A stretch of DNA of 64,000 nt from Sedimentitalea xiamensis (lineage in GTDB: Bacteria > Pseudomonadota > Alphaproteobacteria > Rhodobacterales > Rhodobacteraceae). The stretch's first letter is position 1. Every line of letters starts with the position of its first letter. Positions 16,745 through 24,929 of the stretch are shown piece by piece. The DNA is taken from contig NZ_JASNJE010000002.1 in NCBI RefSeq assembly GCF_030164465.1, forward strand, positions 1 to 64,000, given 5' to 3'. The position numbers and the translations under genes are program-made. Under the pieces are notes generated by a model. The model did not search any database and was not told where the DNA came from. It worked only from the letters and a program-made list of their open reading frames with translations.

Positions 16745-17929
16745 TCAGGACGCCGCGGCAAGCGCCTGTTTCACATCTGCGATCAGATCGTCCGGGTCCT
16801 CGATCCCCACGGAAAGGCGCACAAGGCCCGGCGTTATCCCCAGCGCCGCCTTCTGATCGTCGGAAAGCCGCTGATGGGTGGTGGTGGCCGGATGGGTCAC
16901 GATGGATTTCGCATCGCCCAGATTGTTCGATATCGTGACGATCCTCAGCGCGTTCAGAAACCGGAAGGCCGCTGGCTGCCCGCCCTTCAGATCAAGGGAC
17001 ACTACCGTTCCGCCCTTGCCCATCTGCGCGGTGCACAACGCATGCTGCACATGGCTGGAATGGCCCGGATAAAGGACACGGGACAAACCCGCGTGCCCCT
17101 GAAGCGCCTCGGTCAGGGCCAGTGCGCTGTCGGCCTGGGCGTTGACACGCAGGGACATCGTTTCCAGCCCTTTCAGCATCACCCAGGCGGTGAAGGGACT
17201 CATCGAACCGCCGGTGTGTTTCATGTAGGGTTCGACAGTCTTTCGGATGAAGTCGGTCGTGCCGAGAATGACTCCGCCCAGCGCGCGCCCCTGCCCGTCG
17301 ATATGTTTGGTCGCCGAATAAATCACCACGTCCGCACCTTGCGCGATGGCCTTCGAAAAAACAGGCGTGGCAAAGACGTTGTCCACCACAACCACAGCGC
17401 CGACCGCATGGGCAAGATCGCAGACGGCACGGATATCGATCACTTCGAGGGTCGGGTTGGACACAGATTCAAAGAACACCGCACGGGTGTCCTCGCGCAG
17501 CGCCGCGCGCCATTGATCGAGATCGGTCCCGTCCACGAAGGTGACGTCGACCCCGAACCGCGTGAGGATTTCCTCGAGCACATAAAGGCAGGAGCCGAAC
17601 AGGGCGCGGGATGAAACAACGTGATCGCCGGTCTTCAGCATGGCGGTCAGGGCCCCCGAGACCGCCGCCATGCCCGAGGCCGTCGCAAACGCGTCCTCGG
17701 CCCCTTCCAGCGCGGCGATGCGTTCTTCGAACATGCGGACCGTGGGATTGCCGTAGCGGGCATAGATGAATTCGTCTTCGCCCGCCTTGATGAATCGCGC
17801 TTCCGCCGCCTCGGCGCTGTCATAGGCGAAACCCTGCGTCAGAAAGATCGCCTCGCTCAACTCGCCATACTGGCTGCGACGTGTGCCGCCATGCACCGCC
17901 GTGGTGCGTTTTTTCCATTCTCCGGTCAT
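16745..17929 (-). CDS. metZ: O-succinylhomoserine sulfhydrylase
   Basis: A 394-aa PLP-dependent enzyme of the Cys/Met metabolism family. The Schiff-base lysine lies in YSATKHIDGQGRALGG; the N-terminal TTAVHGG and RYGNPT segments are also conserved. MetZ makes homocysteine directly from O-succinylhomoserine and sulfide in methionine synthesis. The metZ call over cystathionine gamma-synthase rests on overall pattern and on the upstream SAM-II riboswitch, which in alphaproteobacteria controls metA, metX, metZ and similar genes. The ATG at 17929 follows GGAGG at an ideal distance; a farther start at 17950 is unlikely. Cytoplasmic. It is separated from folE2 by a long non-coding stretch. Confidence 0.93.
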   Translation of the reverse strand: MTGEWKKRTTAVHGGTRRSQYGELSEAIFLTQGFAYDSAEAAEARFIKAGEDEFIYARYGNPTVRMFEERIAALEGAEDAFATASGMAAVSGALTAMLKTGDHVVSSRALFGSCLYVLEEILTRFGVDVTFVDGTDLDQWRAALREDTRAVFFESVSNPTLEVIDIRAVCDLAHAVGAVVVVDNVFATPVFSKAIAQGADVVIYSATKHIDGQGRALGGVILGTTDFIRKTVEPYMKHTGGSMSPFTAWVMLKGLETMSLRVNAQADSALALTEALQGHAGLSRVLYPGHSSHVQHALCTAQMGKGGTVVSLDLKGGQPAAFRFLNALRIVTISNNLGDAKSIVTHPATTTHQRLSDDQKAALGITPGLVRLSVGIEDPDDLIADVKQALAAAS

Positions 17930-17962
17930 TCTGTCCTCCGGCCCTGCCAAAGAGGGCGCAAT

Positions 17963-17998
17963 AAAAAACCCCAGACGCGGCCAAGCGAAAGGGGGCTT
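17963..17998 (-). terminator. Possible attenuator hairpin between SAM-II riboswitch and metZ
   Basis: On the minus strand CCCC, an inner CGC-TTGGCC-GCG, then GGGG is followed by TTTTTT, 34 bases before the metZ start. This could stop transcription when SAM is bound, but the stem has an internal loop and SAM-II elements usually work on translation. Confidence 0.4.
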
Positions 17999-18002
17999 TC
18001 AT

Positions 18003-18059
18003 CCTGACCTTTTAGCGGCTTGTTTAGCGTGGCCCGCAATCCGGTAACAAATCACCACG
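18003..18059 (-). ncRNA. SAM-II riboswitch
   Basis: The minus strand carries the hallmark segments of SAM-II in order: CGTGGTGATTTG, CCGG, TTGC, GCCACG, TAAACAAG and CGCTAAA. The CGTGGT/GCCACG helix and the A-rich strand with the 3' CGCTAAA form the known H-type pseudoknot that binds S-adenosylmethionine. It lies about 75 bases upstream of metZ, the expected gene context in alphaproteobacteria, and should lower metZ expression when SAM is plentiful. An AUG (18002-18000) follows the aptamer immediately and opens a 60-codon frame overlapping metZ. Confidence 0.95.
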
Positions 18060-18205
18060 TGGTCAGCGCCGGAATAGCCGCAAGCGGACGGTCAGGTCAA
18101 GCGGATGTAACGCGACCGTCACGGTGCTGTAACCGGGCCTTCACAACGCGTTCCTATGGTTTTCCCGTCAGGTGACCACATGATCTTGTGCAAGGCCCGC
18201 GACCG

Positions 18206-19141
18206 ATGCCGATTCTGAGAGTGAATGCAGAGCGAGAAACCTGCACATTGCATGGTTCGGCGCAGCCTCTGACCGGCGCTTTCCTGCGTGCGGCGGACAC
18301 CGGCGGGCCGATCATCATCATGATCCATGGTTTCAGCTACCAGCCGCATCATCCCATCCACTGTCCGCATCGCCACATTCTGAGCCTCCGACCGCAATCC
18401 AGGCCATGGCTGCCGCCCAGCTGGCCGCGCGGGCTCGGATTTGGCGACAACGCGCCGGACGAAGGGCTGGGCGTCGCCTTTGGCTGGCCGGCCCGCGGAT
18501 CGCTCTGGCAGGCGCGGCGTCGCGCTGCCGGCGCCGGACGGGCGCTGGCCCGGCTTGTGACGATGCTGCGGCGCCACGCACCGGATCGGCGCGTGCATGT
18601 CGTGGCGCATTCCATGGGAACGGAAGTGGTGGCCGAGGGCCTTCTGCACATGCCCGCCGGGTCGGTCCACCGGATCATCAGCCTGACCGGAGCCTGCTAC
18701 CAGTCCCGGATGTCCGAAGCCCTGTCGGCGCCCGCAGGCCGCACCGCGGAATTCCTGAACGTCACCAGTCGCGAAAACCATCTGTTCGACTGCCTGTTCG
18801 AACGCCTGGTGAAGCCGCCGCGGCGCCTGGACAGAGCAATCGGCCGCGGTCTGGATGCTCCCAATGCGGTGACCTTGCAGCTGGACTGCCCGGATACGCT
18901 TGCCCATCTGTCGAAGATCGGAGCGGTTATCGCACCGCCGTCGCGCCGGGTGTGTCACTGGTCGACCTATACGCGGCCCGGAGTGCTGGAATTCTACCGT
19001 GACCTGCTGCGGCATCCGGTGCCGCTCCCGCTCACAAGGCTCGTCACCGGCGAACCGGGACAGGCGGCCCCCCGGCGGTCCCGACCGTTTGGGTTTCCAT
19101 CCGCCAGCTTGCCCTTGCCGTTTGCCCAGAAAGCCACATGA
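18206..19141 (+). CDS. Alpha/beta-hydrolase fold protein (serine hydrolase)
   Basis: A 311-aa protein with an alpha/beta-hydrolase core: the oxyanion segment IIIMIHGFSYQP near residue 35 and the nucleophile elbow VVAHSMGTEVV near residue 135, plus a late CHWSTYTRPG region that may carry the His or the lid. It is related to the DUF900/esterase-type hydrolases of Rhodobacterales; the substrate is unknown. There is no signal peptide, so it is probably cytoplasmic. The start at ATG 18206 follows AAGG by about 10 bases; a GTG at 18188 is possible. It diverges from metZ, with the riboswitch and promoters between, and is followed by the GST gene after 36 bases. Confidence 0.78.
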   Translation: MPILRVNAERETCTLHGSAQPLTGAFLRAADTGGPIIIMIHGFSYQPHHPIHCPHRHILSLRPQSRPWLPPSWPRGLGFGDNAPDEGLGVAFGWPARGSLWQARRRAAGAGRALARLVTMLRRHAPDRRVHVVAHSMGTEVVAEGLLHMPAGSVHRIISLTGACYQSRMSEALSAPAGRTAEFLNVTSRENHLFDCLFERLVKPPRRLDRAIGRGLDAPNAVTLQLDCPDTLAHLSKIGAVIAPPSRRVCHWSTYTRPGVLEFYRDLLRHPVPLPLTRLVTGEPGQAAPRRSRPFGFPSASLPLPFAQKAT

Positions 19142-19177
19142 TCAGGCCTGACGTGACTGGCAACGGGGACGGCATCC

Positions 19178-19879
19178 ATGCGCGACGCGATCGAACTGTA
19201 CTACTGGCCAACGCCGAACGGGTGGAAGATCTCGATCGCGCTGGAAGAATTCGGGCTGCCCTACAACGTGCATCTGGTGGACATCGGCCGGGGCGACCAG
19301 TTCAATCCGGACTTCCTGAAGATTTCGCCGAACAACCGGATACCCGCCATCGTGGACCCGGAAGGACCGGACGGCGCTCCGATCCCGATCTTTGAATCCG
19401 GGGCGATCCTGCAATACCTGGCGCGCAAGACGGGCAGGTTCCACGGTGCAGGCGAACGCGAACGCTGTCTCGTCGATCAATGGCTGATGTGGCAGATGGG
19501 CGGCGTCGGGCCGATGGCCGGACAAGCCCATCATTTCCTGAAATTCGCCCCGCTCATGGATCCGCCGCAGGACCTGCCCTATCCAAAGGACCGCTACCGG
19601 GCCGAGGTCGGACGGCTCTACCGCGTGCTGGATACGCAGCTGGCAGAGCGCGAATTCGTCGCCGGGGCGTATTCCATTGCCGATATGGCGATCTGGCCCT
19701 GGGCAAGCCTTTGGGAAGGCCAGCAGCAGAGCCTTGACGACAAGCCGCATCTGTCGCGTTGGCTGGATACGGTGGGCGCGCGCCCGGCGGTGCGGGCCGG
19801 CCGGGCGCTTGCGGCGGAACTGCGCAAGGAACCGAGTGCCGACAGGCGCGCTCGGGACGCCCTGTTCAAGCCCCGATAA
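19178..19879 (+). CDS. Glutathione S-transferase, Nu-class (YfcG/YghU-like)
   Basis: A 233-aa GST with an N-terminal thioredoxin-like domain (residues 1-85) and an all-helical C-terminal domain. The stretch YWPTPNGWKISIALEEFGLPY followed by DIGRGDQFNPDFLKISPNNRIPAIVD is the signature of the E. coli YfcG/YghU group, which bind two glutathione molecules and act as disulfide-bond reductases rather than classical transferases. FESGAILQYLA is the gamma-glutamyl contact. Cytoplasmic. It ends 3 bases from the convergent yciB gene. Its pairing with the upstream hydrolase is by proximity only. Confidence 0.92.
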   Translation: MRDAIELYYWPTPNGWKISIALEEFGLPYNVHLVDIGRGDQFNPDFLKISPNNRIPAIVDPEGPDGAPIPIFESGAILQYLARKTGRFHGAGERERCLVDQWLMWQMGGVGPMAGQAHHFLKFAPLMDPPQDLPYPKDRYRAEVGRLYRVLDTQLAEREFVAGAYSIADMAIWPWASLWEGQQQSLDDKPHLSRWLDTVGARPAVRAGRALAAELRKEPSADRRARDALFKPR

Positions 19880-19882
19880 CCG

Positions 19883-20518
19883 TCAGGCCGCGGCATCCGG
19901 GTCCGATTTGTCCTCCGGGTCGATCATGTATTTCTGCAAGGCCACGATCTGCCACCACAGGAAGGCGAACAGCGCCGCCGGAAAGGCGAAGGTTTCGATC
20001 TTGACCCAGGCCGCCTCGGACATGTTGCGCCAGACCAGTTCGTTGCCGATCGCCAGGACGATGAAGAAGACGAACAGGCGGCGGGTCAGGATCATCCAGC
20101 CCTCATGTTCCATCGGGATCAGTTCGCCCATCACCCAGGCGAGGTAGGATCTGCCCTGCGCCAGACCGATGCCCAGAAGCGCCGAGAAACAGCCGTAGAC
20201 GATGCTGGTCTTCATCTTGAAGAAGCGTTCGTCGTTGAACCAGGCCGTCAGCCCGCCAAAGAAGATCACCATGAAGGCGGTGAAGACCTGCATGCGGCTC
20301 AGGTGGCCGGTCAGCCTCCAGAGGATTGCCATCGCCACCAGCAGGATCGGCACGAACACGACCGCGGCAACGATGAAACCCGAATACTCCGTGCCGTTGA
20401 ACTGGAACGTATCGTCCTGAATGCGCAGGTAGAGCAGAAAGAACACGACCGTCGGGCCGAGTTCCAGCACCTGCTTCAGCGCCATGTTGATCTCTTTCGG
20501 TTTCTTTCGTCCAATCAT
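19883..20518 (-). CDS. yciB: YciB/IspZ family inner-membrane protein
   Basis: A 211-aa protein with about five transmembrane helices, matching the septation protein A (YciB/IspZ) family; LELGPTVVFFLLYL at the N-terminus and the WFNDERFFKMKTSIVYG segment are characteristic. In enterobacteria YciB interacts with cell elongation and division proteins and affects envelope integrity. The ATG at 20518 has AGGAG about 8 bases upstream, better than a second ATG at 20485. It follows the DMT transporter gene after 8 bases, so both are likely in one transcript. Confidence 0.93.
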   Translation of the reverse strand: MIGRKKPKEINMALKQVLELGPTVVFFLLYLRIQDDTFQFNGTEYSGFIVAAVVFVPILLVAMAILWRLTGHLSRMQVFTAFMVIFFGGLTAWFNDERFFKMKTSIVYGCFSALLGIGLAQGRSYLAWVMGELIPMEHEGWMILTRRLFVFFIVLAIGNELVWRNMSEAAWVKIETFAFPAALFAFLWWQIVALQKYMIDPEDKSDPDAAA

Positions 20519-20526
20519 GCCTGCTC

Positions 20527-21429
20527 CTATCCGCCCATCTCAACTATCACCGCGCCGAGCGCGATCAAGGCCATAAGTGCGATTCGGCGCGGTCCGACGG
20601 TTTCTTTCAGAACCAGCCACCCGATCAGCGCGGCGAACACGGTGGAGGTTTCGCGCAGCACCGCCGCTTCGCCGACCTTGTCCAGCCGGGTGGCCATCAT
20701 GACCGCGCCGAAGCTGAAGAAGGCGACCAGCCCGCCGACCGCGCCCCGCGCCATCAGGGGTGCCGGCGCGGGGCGGTCCGCGAGGGACCGCCACCGCAGG
20801 AAGGCGATTATCGGCATCACCAGCCCGTCGATCATGAAGAACCAGGCCAGGAACGTGAACGGATCGGCGGTGGCGCGGATGCCATAGGCGTCATAGGTGG
20901 TGTAAAGCGCCACGAAGAGCCCTGTCGCCACCGCCAGTCCGAGAGCCAGGTTCAGCGTCTCGCGCTGGGTTTCCAGATGGCGCAGATTATAGACCGCCAG
21001 GCCGAGAATGCCAGCCATCAGCACGCCGACGCCGAACCATTGGGTCAGGGAAAACACCTCGCCAAAAAGAAGATAGGCGCCAATGACGGTGAACAGCGGG
21101 CCGGTGCCGCGCACCACGGGATAGACCACCGTATAGGATCCCTTGGTATAGGCGGTCGCCTGCAACAGCTTGTAGGCCACGTGGATCAACCAGGCCACGC
21201 CGAATATCGGCCACATATGCGGTTCCGGCCAGGGCACCACGAACAGCGCGAAAGGCGCCGCCATCAGGCAATAGGAGATGTCGATCGCCCCGCGCGACAG
21301 CCACGGATCGTGGCGGCCCTTTTGCAGCGCCCCGAACACCGCGTGCAGGAAGGCCGCCAAAAGCGCCAGCCACATGGCAAGCGTGTGCCCTGCCTCGGTG
21401 CCCTCGAGTGAAATCAGCCATTCGCTCAT
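20527..21429 (-). CDS. EamA/DMT-superfamily transporter
   Basis: A 300-aa protein with ten predicted transmembrane helices in two EamA repeats; the junctions read like drug/metabolite transporters (RGTGPLFTVIGAYLLFGE in the first repeat and LRETSTVFAALIGWLVLKE in the second). The substrate cannot be told from sequence; family members export amino acids, metabolites or drugs. It sits in the cytoplasmic membrane. It is immediately upstream of yciB on the same strand and divergent from mgtC by about 50 bases. Confidence 0.92.
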   Translation of the reverse strand: MSEWLISLEGTEAGHTLAMWLALLAAFLHAVFGALQKGRHDPWLSRGAIDISYCLMAAPFALFVVPWPEPHMWPIFGVAWLIHVAYKLLQATAYTKGSYTVVYPVVRGTGPLFTVIGAYLLFGEVFSLTQWFGVGVLMAGILGLAVYNLRHLETQRETLNLALGLAVATGLFVALYTTYDAYGIRATADPFTFLAWFFMIDGLVMPIIAFLRWRSLADRPAPAPLMARGAVGGLVAFFSFGAVMMATRLDKVGEAAVLRETSTVFAALIGWLVLKETVGPRRIALMALIALGAVIVEMGG

Positions 21430-21480
21430 CGCGTATTCCGTGATGGCCGGAGTTGCGGGAATCCTTTAGCCTCCACGATC

Positions 21481-21975
21481 ATGGACAGCGTATTGGACAG
21501 CCTCAGACAGGATATCTCCAACGGGTTCGGCGGGGTGCCGCCGTCGGTCGCGGCGCTGCGCCTTGTGGCCGCGCTGCTGTTGGCCGGGTTGATCGGGCTG
21601 GAACGCGAAGTGCGCGACAAGCCCGCCGGCCTGCGCACGCACATGCTGGTCTCGGTCGCCGCCTGCCTGTTCATCCTGATCAGCCAGCAACTGGTCGCCA
21701 CGCCCTTCATGGACGCCGGCGATGCGCTGAGGGTGGACCCGCTGCGCCTGATCGAGGCGGTGACGGCCGGGGTCGCTTTCCTAGCCGCGGGGCTGATCTT
21801 TGCTTCCGGCGGCGAGGTGCGCAATGTCACCACCGGCGCGTCGCTCTGGCTGACCGGCGCCATCGGGCTCAGCTGCGGCAGCGGCGAAATCGCGATGGCG
21901 GCGCTGGCCACCGGGCTCGTGCTTTGCGTCCTGATCCTGCTGCGGATGCTGGAGCGTTGGATGGGAACCCGGTAG
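21481..21975 (+). CDS. MgtC/SapB family membrane protein
   Basis: A 164-aa protein with four or five hydrophobic helices and the MgtC N-terminal domain pattern: LRLVAALLLAGLIGLEREVRDKPAGLRTHMLVSVAACLF, then EAVTAGVAFLAAGLIFASGG. The family is tied to growth at low Mg2+ and to regulation of the F-type ATPase in Salmonella. Here the C-terminal domain of MgtC proper is missing, as in most MgtC/SapB homologues outside pathogens. The ATG at 21481 lies about 50 bases from the divergent transporter gene. It converges with ftsY. Confidence 0.92.
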   Translation: MDSVLDSLRQDISNGFGGVPPSVAALRLVAALLLAGLIGLEREVRDKPAGLRTHMLVSVAACLFILISQQLVATPFMDAGDALRVDPLRLIEAVTAGVAFLAAGLIFASGGEVRNVTTGASLWLTGAIGLSCGSGEIAMAALATGLVLCVLILLRMLERWMGTR

Positions 21976-21991
21976 ACCGGCGGTTCCCGCA

Positions 21992-23281
21992 TCAGGCATC
22001 CAGCCCGGTCAGCGCGGCGGCGAAATCCTCGGGATCGAACGGCGCTAGGTCGTCGATCTGCTCACCGACACCGATGGCGTGGATCGGCAGCCCGAACCTG
22101 TCGGCCAGCGCCACCAGCACGCCGCCCTTGGCGGTGCCGTCCAGCTTGGTCATCACCAGCCCCGAAACATCCGATATCTTGCGGAAAATCTCGACCTGGC
22201 TGAGCGCGTTCTGGCCCGTCGTCGCATCCAGAACCAGCAGCGTGTTGTGCGGTGCGGTTTCGTCCTTCTTGCGGATGACCCGCACGATCTTGGCCAGTTC
22301 TTCCATCAGGTCGGCGCGGTTCTGCAACCGGCCGGCCGTGTCGATCATCAGGAGGTCGGCCCCCTCTTCCTGGGCCCTGGCCATGGCGTCAAACGCAAGG
22401 CTCGCGGGGTCAGATCCCTCGGGCGCGGTCAGGACCGGCACCCCGGCCCGGTCGCCCCAGACCTGAAGCTGTTCGACCGCCGCCGCGCGGAATGTATCGC
22501 CCGCGGCGATCACCACCTTCTTGCCGGCTGCCTTGAACTGGCTGGCCAGCTTGCCGATGGTTGTGGTCTTGCCCGACCCGTTCACCCCGACGACGAGCAC
22601 CACCTGCGGACGTTTGGGATAGATCGGCATGGGCTTCGCAACCGGCTCCATGATCCGGGTGACTTCCTGGGCGAGAAGCGATTTGATCTCGTCGGTGGAC
22701 AGTTTCTTGCCAAACCGGCCTTCCGCCATGTTCGCCGTGACGCGCAATGCGGTGTCGACGCCCATGTCGGCGCTGATCAGCAGTTCTTCGAGCTGCTCCA
22801 GCATGTCGTCGTCAAGGGTCCGGCGCATCACCGGCGCGGCGGCTCCCCGCTTGAACAGCCGGTTCAGCAGCCCGCCGCCCTGCGGCGGGATCTCTGCCGG
22901 CGGAATGCCCGGTGTCGGGTCTGCCGGCATCGGATCGGGCAGCGGTTCCGGTTCCGGGCGCGGTTCCGGTCCCGGCGCGGGCACCGGCATCGGTTCGGGC
23001 CGCGGCGCCGGATCCGGGGACGGGACGTGTTCGGGGACGGGCACCGTTTCCGGTTCCGGCAGCTCGACCGGTTGAGGCTGCGTCTCTGGCTCGGGTTCGG
23101 GCAGTTCCGGCGGCGAAGCCGGGGGTTCCGGCGCGGGTGGCTGGGGGACTTCCGGCCTGGGTTCCGGCTGTTCGGACGGACGGTCGGGTTCGCCGCCGTC
23201 CTCGACGATCGCGTCCAGACCCTCTTCGATCTTCGACGAGGATTTGAACAGTTTCTCCTTGAGCTTGCTGAAAAACGCCAT
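21992..23281 (-). CDS. ftsY: Signal recognition particle receptor FtsY
   Basis: A 429-aa SRP receptor GTPase that docks ribosome-SRP complexes at the inner membrane. A short N-terminal membrane-targeting helix (MAFFSKLKEKLFKSSSK) is followed by a roughly 100-residue Pro/Glu/Arg-rich linker (about residues 30-130, many PEP and PxP repeats), then the helical N domain and the G domain with GVNGSGKTTTIGKLA (P-loop), DTFRAAAVEQL, DTAGR and TKLDGTAKGG. The ATG at 23281 has GGAG 6 bases upstream; a GTG at 23293 is possible. The repetitive linker DNA could vary in length between strains. Confidence 0.97.
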   Translation of the reverse strand: MAFFSKLKEKLFKSSSKIEEGLDAIVEDGGEPDRPSEQPEPRPEVPQPPAPEPPASPPELPEPEPETQPQPVELPEPETVPVPEHVPSPDPAPRPEPMPVPAPGPEPRPEPEPLPDPMPADPTPGIPPAEIPPQGGGLLNRLFKRGAAAPVMRRTLDDDMLEQLEELLISADMGVDTALRVTANMAEGRFGKKLSTDEIKSLLAQEVTRIMEPVAKPMPIYPKRPQVVLVVGVNGSGKTTTIGKLASQFKAAGKKVVIAAGDTFRAAAVEQLQVWGDRAGVPVLTAPEGSDPASLAFDAMARAQEEGADLLMIDTAGRLQNRADLMEELAKIVRVIRKKDETAPHNTLLVLDATTGQNALSQVEIFRKISDVSGLVMTKLDGTAKGGVLVALADRFGLPIHAIGVGEQIDDLAPFDPEDFAAALTGLDA

Positions 23282-23377
23282 GCTGATCTCCACGAGAGCC
23301 GATTGTCTTCACCTAATGCGGATTGCGCTGGTATGGAAGGGTGCGGCGGTTCGGCCCAGGTTTGACAGGTTCCCTGC

Positions 23378-24490
23378 ATGACGCGGAGGTGGCCGCGGAT
23401 CGCCGGGAGAGCGATAGAGGTGAAGTCCTGGATAATGTTCTGGTTCGCGCTGGCCAGCCTGTCCCCGATCCCGGTCCTGGCCGCAGCCTGTCTTTGGGGC
23501 GGCGGCTGGACCCTTCTGGCGCTGTTGCAGGTGACGGTTCTGGTGCGTGCCCTGGACCGGATCGGCGGGATCGCGCTACCCGTTCGGGACGATCCCGCGG
23601 CACGGCGGTTCGCGCAAGGCCTGAACGTGACGCTGGGCATCCTGCATTTCCCCTTGCTGGCGCTCGGCGTCTGGAGCTTCGCCGGCGCGGCGGATCACGC
23701 GTTCTGGCAGACGGGTGCGACGGTGCTGGCGCTCGGGCTGTTCCTGGGGCAGGTTTCCAATTCCAACGCCCATGAACTGATCCATGCACCGGGACGTTGG
23801 ACACGCAGGCTGGGAGCCGCCGTGTTCACCTCGCTGCTGTTCGGCCATCATGCATCGGCGCATCTCCGGGTGCACCACGTTCACGTGGCCAGCGACGCGG
23901 ACCCGAATTCTGCGCGGGCGGGCGAAGGCTTCTACAGGTTCCTGCCGCGCGCCTGGATCGGATCGTTCGCGGCGGGCTGGCGGGCCGAGACGGTGGCGCG
24001 GGCGCGCCGGGTTCCGCCCCCTTCGGTGCCGAGCCATCCCTACGTGGCCTATTGCGGCGGGGCGGCGCTGACGGTTTCGGCAGCCTTTGTCCTCGCCGGA
24101 TGGGCCGGCGTGCTGAGCCTGATGGGCCTGGCCTGCCTTGCCCAGGTCCAGTTGCTGCTGGCCGACTATATCCAGCACTACGGTTTGCGTCGCCATCGGC
24201 GCGCGGATGGGAGCCTTGAACCGGCGGGACCGGAACATGCGTGGAATGCGCCGCATTGGTATTCCGCGGCGATGATGCTGAATGCGCCGCGTCATTCCGA
24301 TCACCACCTGCATCCGGGCCGCCGGTTTCCCGCGCTTGATCTTGACCGACAATCGATGCCGGTCTGGCCGTGGTCGATGCCGGCGATGGCGCGCCTGGCC
24401 CTGGTTCCCGTCCTGTGGCGCAAGGTCATGAATCCGCGCGTCGCGCACTGGAATGCGAGACAGGGTGTCGGCCCCGACCCGATGGAATGA
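23378..24490 (+). CDS. AlkB-type integral-membrane alkane/fatty acyl hydroxylase
   Basis: A 370-aa protein with about six transmembrane helices and the complete set of di-iron His motifs of membrane alkane monooxygenases: HELIH, then GHHASAHLRVHHVH, and later APRHSDHHLHP with the EHAWN segment in between. Such enzymes hydroxylate the terminal carbon of alkanes or related chains using electrons from rubredoxin. No rubredoxin or rubredoxin reductase gene is adjacent, so the natural donor may be elsewhere or the substrate different. The start at 23378 is about 100 bases from the divergent ftsY; GTG or ATG alternatives inside the first helix are possible. Confidence 0.88.
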   Translation: MTRRWPRIAGRAIEVKSWIMFWFALASLSPIPVLAAACLWGGGWTLLALLQVTVLVRALDRIGGIALPVRDDPAARRFAQGLNVTLGILHFPLLALGVWSFAGAADHAFWQTGATVLALGLFLGQVSNSNAHELIHAPGRWTRRLGAAVFTSLLFGHHASAHLRVHHVHVASDADPNSARAGEGFYRFLPRAWIGSFAAGWRAETVARARRVPPPSVPSHPYVAYCGGAALTVSAAFVLAGWAGVLSLMGLACLAQVQLLLADYIQHYGLRRHRRADGSLEPAGPEHAWNAPHWYSAAMMLNAPRHSDHHLHPGRRFPALDLDRQSMPVWPWSMPAMARLALVPVLWRKVMNPRVAHWNARQGVGPDPME

Positions 24491-24517
24491 CCGCGCCGGT
24501 TCTGGCATGATCGCAAG

Positions 24518-24913
24518 ATGCTGTTGCGAAGCCTGATTCTCGTCTGTCTGTTGGCCCAGCCCGCGCTGGCCCAGCAGACCCTGTCTGCCGATGCGTTCGA
24601 TGCCTATACGCGGGGCAAGACACTGTTTTACGGTTTCGACGGTGAAGCCTATGGCGTCGAACGCTACCTGGACGACCGGCGGGTGGTCTGGTCGTTTCTG
24701 GATGGCCGGTGCCGGGACGGCATCTGGTACGAGGACGGCGGTCAGATCTGTTTCGTCTATGAAGACCGCCCCGACCCGCAATGCTGGACGTTCCAGCAAA
24801 CCTCGCGCGGGCTGATCGCGCGGTTCGAGAACAACCCCGACGCGACCGAACTCTACGAGGCAGAGGACGTCGGCGAAGACATGCTGTGCTATGGCCCGGA
24901 TGTCGGGGTCTGA
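24518..24913 (+). CDS. Secreted small protein of unknown function
   Basis: A 131-aa protein with a clear signal peptide (MLLRSLILVCLLAQPALAQQ) and a mature part of about 110 residues rich in acidic and aromatic residues, with four Cys (in GRCRDG, GQICFVY, PQCWTF and DMLCYG) likely paired as periplasmic disulfides. I recognise the type as a conserved Rhodobacterales hypothetical protein; no function is known to me. It follows the AlkB-like gene by 27 bases and could be co-transcribed. It converges with xseA. Confidence 0.75.
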   Translation: MLLRSLILVCLLAQPALAQQTLSADAFDAYTRGKTLFYGFDGEAYGVERYLDDRRVVWSFLDGRCRDGIWYEDGGQICFVYEDRPDPQCWTFQQTSRGLIARFENNPDATELYEAEDVGEDMLCYGPDVGV

Positions 24914-24929
24914 CCGCGCCGGGAGCAGA

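Noticed and set aside
17820-18002. A 60-codon gene right after the SAM-II aptamer
   Set aside because: It overlaps metZ out of frame and its sequence has no sign of selection as a protein; kept only as a possible leader frame in the findings.
22890-23190. CRISPR-like or tandem-repeat array in the ftsY region
   Set aside because: The repetition comes from a Pro/Glu-rich protein linker in FtsY; unit length and sequence are irregular and in frame.
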